Positions 3,555-5,657 of a stretch of 5,657 bases of DNA are shown one piece after another. The stretch is from NCBI GenBank assembly GCA_035528995.1, contig DATKXO010000213.1:1-5657 (forward strand). Direction: 5' to 3'. The notes beneath the pieces were generated by a model that made no database searches, was not told where the DNA came from, and was given only the letters and a program-made list of their open reading frames with translations. Within the stretch, counting starts at the first letter, position 1. The number at the start of each line of letters is the position of its first letter. The DNA is from DATKXO01 sp035528995. Its GTDB lineage: Bacteria > Planctomycetota > Phycisphaerae > UBA1845. The translations under genes and the position numbers were made by a program.

Positions 3555-5657
3555 ATGACGCGCTTGGTGTACGCGCCGTACGCGGTGCGCCTGGTCATCG
3601 CATTTGCATTATCGGTCGGTCTGCTCGGCGGAAGCCCCCTCCGGGCGGACGAGCCGCCGCACGTGCCGAATCCGGATACGCAACCGACAGACTTCTATAA
3701 GCTGGTCAAGCACTTCGATTTCGACGAGCAGCCGCTGGGAAACTACGAGGAAACGCCCATGCACTGGATGCGGCTGGCGGGTCCGGGGCTGCCCACGTAT
3801 GCCCGCGGCCGGTTTGACCACGAGGTCGGGCACGAGGCTCCGCCGTCGTTCCAGCTCCGGCTGATCGGCGGGAACGTCGGGTATGAGTACCAGCAGCGGG
3901 ATCTGATAGTGATTCCCGGGTCGGACTATCGGGTGGACGCGTACGTGCGGACCGAGGGGCTGCGGCAGGCGCGGGCCTTCCTCGAGGTCTACCTGGTTGA
4001 CCGCTATGGCGAGACGATCCCGCGCAGTAACCACGTCAGCGAGCTGATCCGGTCGGACCCGTCTGAGGCGACCGCGTGGCAGCTTCTGCGGGTGGATGTG
4101 CCGGGCGATTATCCAACCGCCTATGCGCTGCGTCCGCGGCTGTGGATTCTGCAATCGTACGTGTGGTGCAGCCCGAGCGAGCTGGAGGTGGACCCGATCA
4201 TCCGCCGGGACATTCACGCCCGCGCGTGGTTCGACGACATCTCCGTCTATCGTCTGCCAAAGGCACGACTGCGGCTGTCGAACCCGGGCGGCGTCGTCGC
4301 CGCGGGGCAAGCCGAGTCGTTCCTGTTGGAATTCGCCAGTGCTACCGCGCAGGGGCTCGATGCCCAGTTCGTCATCACGGACAGCGCTGACCGGGTGTGC
4401 CACACCGAGCGGGCCGATGTCCCGTCGGCGCTGAACCGTTCCGGGGCGGTCGTCGAGGCCGAGACGGGCGGCCGGCACGTCGCCGGGCAATCGCCCGAAA
4501 CGCAGTCCGCCCCATCTCCAGCGCCAGCGACGGTCTCGCTGCGTATCCCGGCGCTCGCGCCGGGCCTGTACCGGGCCAGCTTGCGCATCTTGGCCGGCAA
4601 TCACTTACTCATGGAACGGACGATGCGCTTTGCCGTTCTGGCTGAGCTGCCGCTCGGCGCACGCCGGCGGGCGGACCTCGGCGTGGACATCGGCCCCTGG
4701 CCCGGTGGGGACACTGCCGGGGCACATGAGCTGGCGGCAGCCCTGGGCTGCGGGGCGGTCAAGATCGGTGTGCCCATGGTCACCAGCCGCACGTCGAACC
4801 GGGAAACCGAAAACTTCCGCCAGATCGGCGACCTCGTCCGCCAACTCGCTCGACAGCGGATCGAAACCACCGGCGTGATCCTCGCGCCCGCAGCCGCGCG
4901 CGGCACTCCAACCCACGAGTTCATCGAAACCAATAGCAACTGGCGGAAGCTGTCCAGTCCGACTCTGGCATATTTCAGCGGTCTGCTGCGAGCCTGGCAA
5001 CTGGGCTACGAAGATATCGAGCTGCGCCACCGTCGCGGCTGGGACCCGGCCCTGGTCGAACAAGTGCGCGAGCACGCGGCCCGATTCATAGCCATCCCCG
5101 AGCTGATCGTGCCGCACGACACGCTCAGTCCGCCGCCCCCGGACGGAGATCCGCAGACGATATGGGTTTCGGCAGCCATCCCCACGCGGACGCTGCCGCG
5201 TCAGCTCGAGTTCCTCGTCGAACCGGGTTCGGCCGCTCGCTGGCTCACGCTCGAGTCCGACCAACGCCCCGGGCTCGAACGCGAGTCGCGTTTGGCGGAC
5301 CTGGCCCGGCGGATCGTCCTGGCCAAGGCGCTCGGACCCGAGTGCGTCTTCGTCCAGGCCCCGTTCGAGTTGACCAACTCCAGCGGCGGTCTGGCCTGGC
5401 AACCCACCGAAGAGTACCTCGTCTTGCGCACGCTGTTTCACGCCCTGTCCGGCAAGGACGCCATCGGCGCGATGACCCTGGAAAACGACGGCGTCGCGCT
5501 GGTGTTCGACGATACAATCTCCAGTTGTCTCGTGGCCTGGACCTGGCGCGACGAACCGGCCAGCACCCCCGTGGAGCTGTATCTCGGTCAGACCCCCAGC
5601 GCCATCGATCTATGGGGCCGACCGCAACCGACGGAAATCACGGACGGCCGGACCCAC
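3555..5657 (+). CDS. Large exported multidomain protein, N-terminal 701 residues (cut by window edge)
   Basis: Not recognised as a named family. An open frame of 701 codons with no stop reaches the right edge. Residues 1-31 are a signal peptide: MTRLVYAPYAVR, a hydrophobic core VIAFALSVGLLGG, and likely cleavage after PLRA. Residues about 50-235 look like a jelly-roll carbohydrate-binding (CenC/CBM4-9-like) module, beginning HFDFDEQPLGNYE and closing with AWFDDISVYRLP (224-235). About 236-367 appears to be a second beta-sandwich interrupted by a Ser/Pro/Ala linker (313-326). From about 373 (ADLGVDIGPWPGG) alternating helices and strands suggest an alpha/beta barrel, with VFVQAPFEL near 598; strand-rich sequence follows, including AIDLWG (683-688), reminiscent of the C-terminal sandwich of glycoside hydrolases. 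Domain calls are inference from sequence feel, and I cannot assign catalytic residues. A stop at 3549-3551 makes ATG 3555 the first possible ATG; its ribosome binding site is weak. A carbohydrate-active or surface protein is plausible. Confidence 0.85.
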   Translation, partial: MTRLVYAPYAVRLVIAFALSVGLLGGSPLRADEPPHVPNPDTQPTDFYKLVKHFDFDEQPLGNYEETPMHWMRLAGPGLPTYARGRFDHEVGHEAPPSFQLRLIGGNVGYEYQQRDLIVIPGSDYRVDAYVRTEGLRQARAFLEVYLVDRYGETIPRSNHVSELIRSDPSEATAWQLLRVDVPGDYPTAYALRPRLWILQSYVWCSPSELEVDPIIRRDIHARAWFDDISVYRLPKARLRLSNPGGVVAAGQAESFLLEFASATAQGLDAQFVITDSADRVCHTERADVPSALNRSGAVVEAETGGRHVAGQSPETQSAPSPAPATVSLRIPALAPGLYRASLRILAGNHLLMERTMRFAVLAELPLGARRRADLGVDIGPWPGGDTAGAHELAAALGCGAVKIGVPMVTSRTSNRETENFRQIGDLVRQLARQRIETTGVILAPAAARGTPTHEFIETNSNWRKLSSPTLAYFSGLLRAWQLGYEDIELRHRRGWDPALVEQVREHAARFIAIPELIVPHDTLSPPPPDGDPQTIWVSAAIPTRTLPRQLEFLVEPGSAARWLTLESDQRPGLERESRLADLARRIVLAKALGPECVFVQAPFELTNSSGGLAWQPTEEYLVLRTLFHALSGKDAIGAMTLENDGVALVFDDTISSCLVAWTWRDEPASTPVELYLGQTPSAIDLWGRPQPTEITDGRTH

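Noticed and set aside
3609..5441. A long minus-strand open frame, readable as two adjacent proteins of 331 and 278 residues.
   Set aside because: It lies antisense to the 701-codon exported protein, which has a signal peptide and protein-like sequence. The minus-strand products are Arg-rich and low in complexity, as expected for a shadow frame in GC-rich DNA.

Overview
The window is a high-GC bacterial segment, most likely from a planctomycete (Phycisphaerae-like or an uncultured relative). The best pointers are a short N-terminal zinc ribbon of the CxxCGYNLRGL...RCPECGTP type fused to a membrane protein, a very large exported protein of a type I associate with planctomycetes, and abundant palindromic intergenic repeats. 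This assignment is inference; no rRNA or other phylogenetic marker is present.

Layout. Minus strand, 1-1374: the N-terminal 130 codons of dapA (4-hydroxy-tetrahydrodipicolinate synthase, cut by the left edge), preceded in transcription order by a complete folP (dihydropteroate synthase) 94 bp upstream. 1375-1732: a divergent intergenic region with four heptamer repeats and a 153-bp MITE-like element bounded by a perfect 9-bp direct repeat. Plus strand, 1733-2221: a DinB/YfiT-like four-helix metal-binding protein. 2222-2442: a second, inverted copy of the palindromic core, running into a 24-bp tandem array that ends in the ribosome binding site of the next gene. 2443-3439: a zinc-ribbon, multi-pass membrane protein broken by an apparent single-base frameshift near 2731. 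3555-5657: the first 701 codons of a large secreted multidomain protein that runs off the right edge.

The genes do not form one obvious pathway. dapA (lysine/diaminopimelate) and folP (folate) are housekeeping genes that may share a transcript. The plus-strand genes are an unclassified DinB-like protein and two cell-envelope proteins without a clear shared job. I see no convincing new defence, mobile or biosynthetic system. The unusual content is in the repeats: a MITE-like element with clean insertion marks, an inverted repeat pair bracketing the DinB-like gene, tandem growth from one repeat end up to a start codon, and three 18-bp repeat-derived units sitting in frame inside folP. The folP product also resembles the sulfonamide-resistance Sul enzymes more than ordinary FolP.
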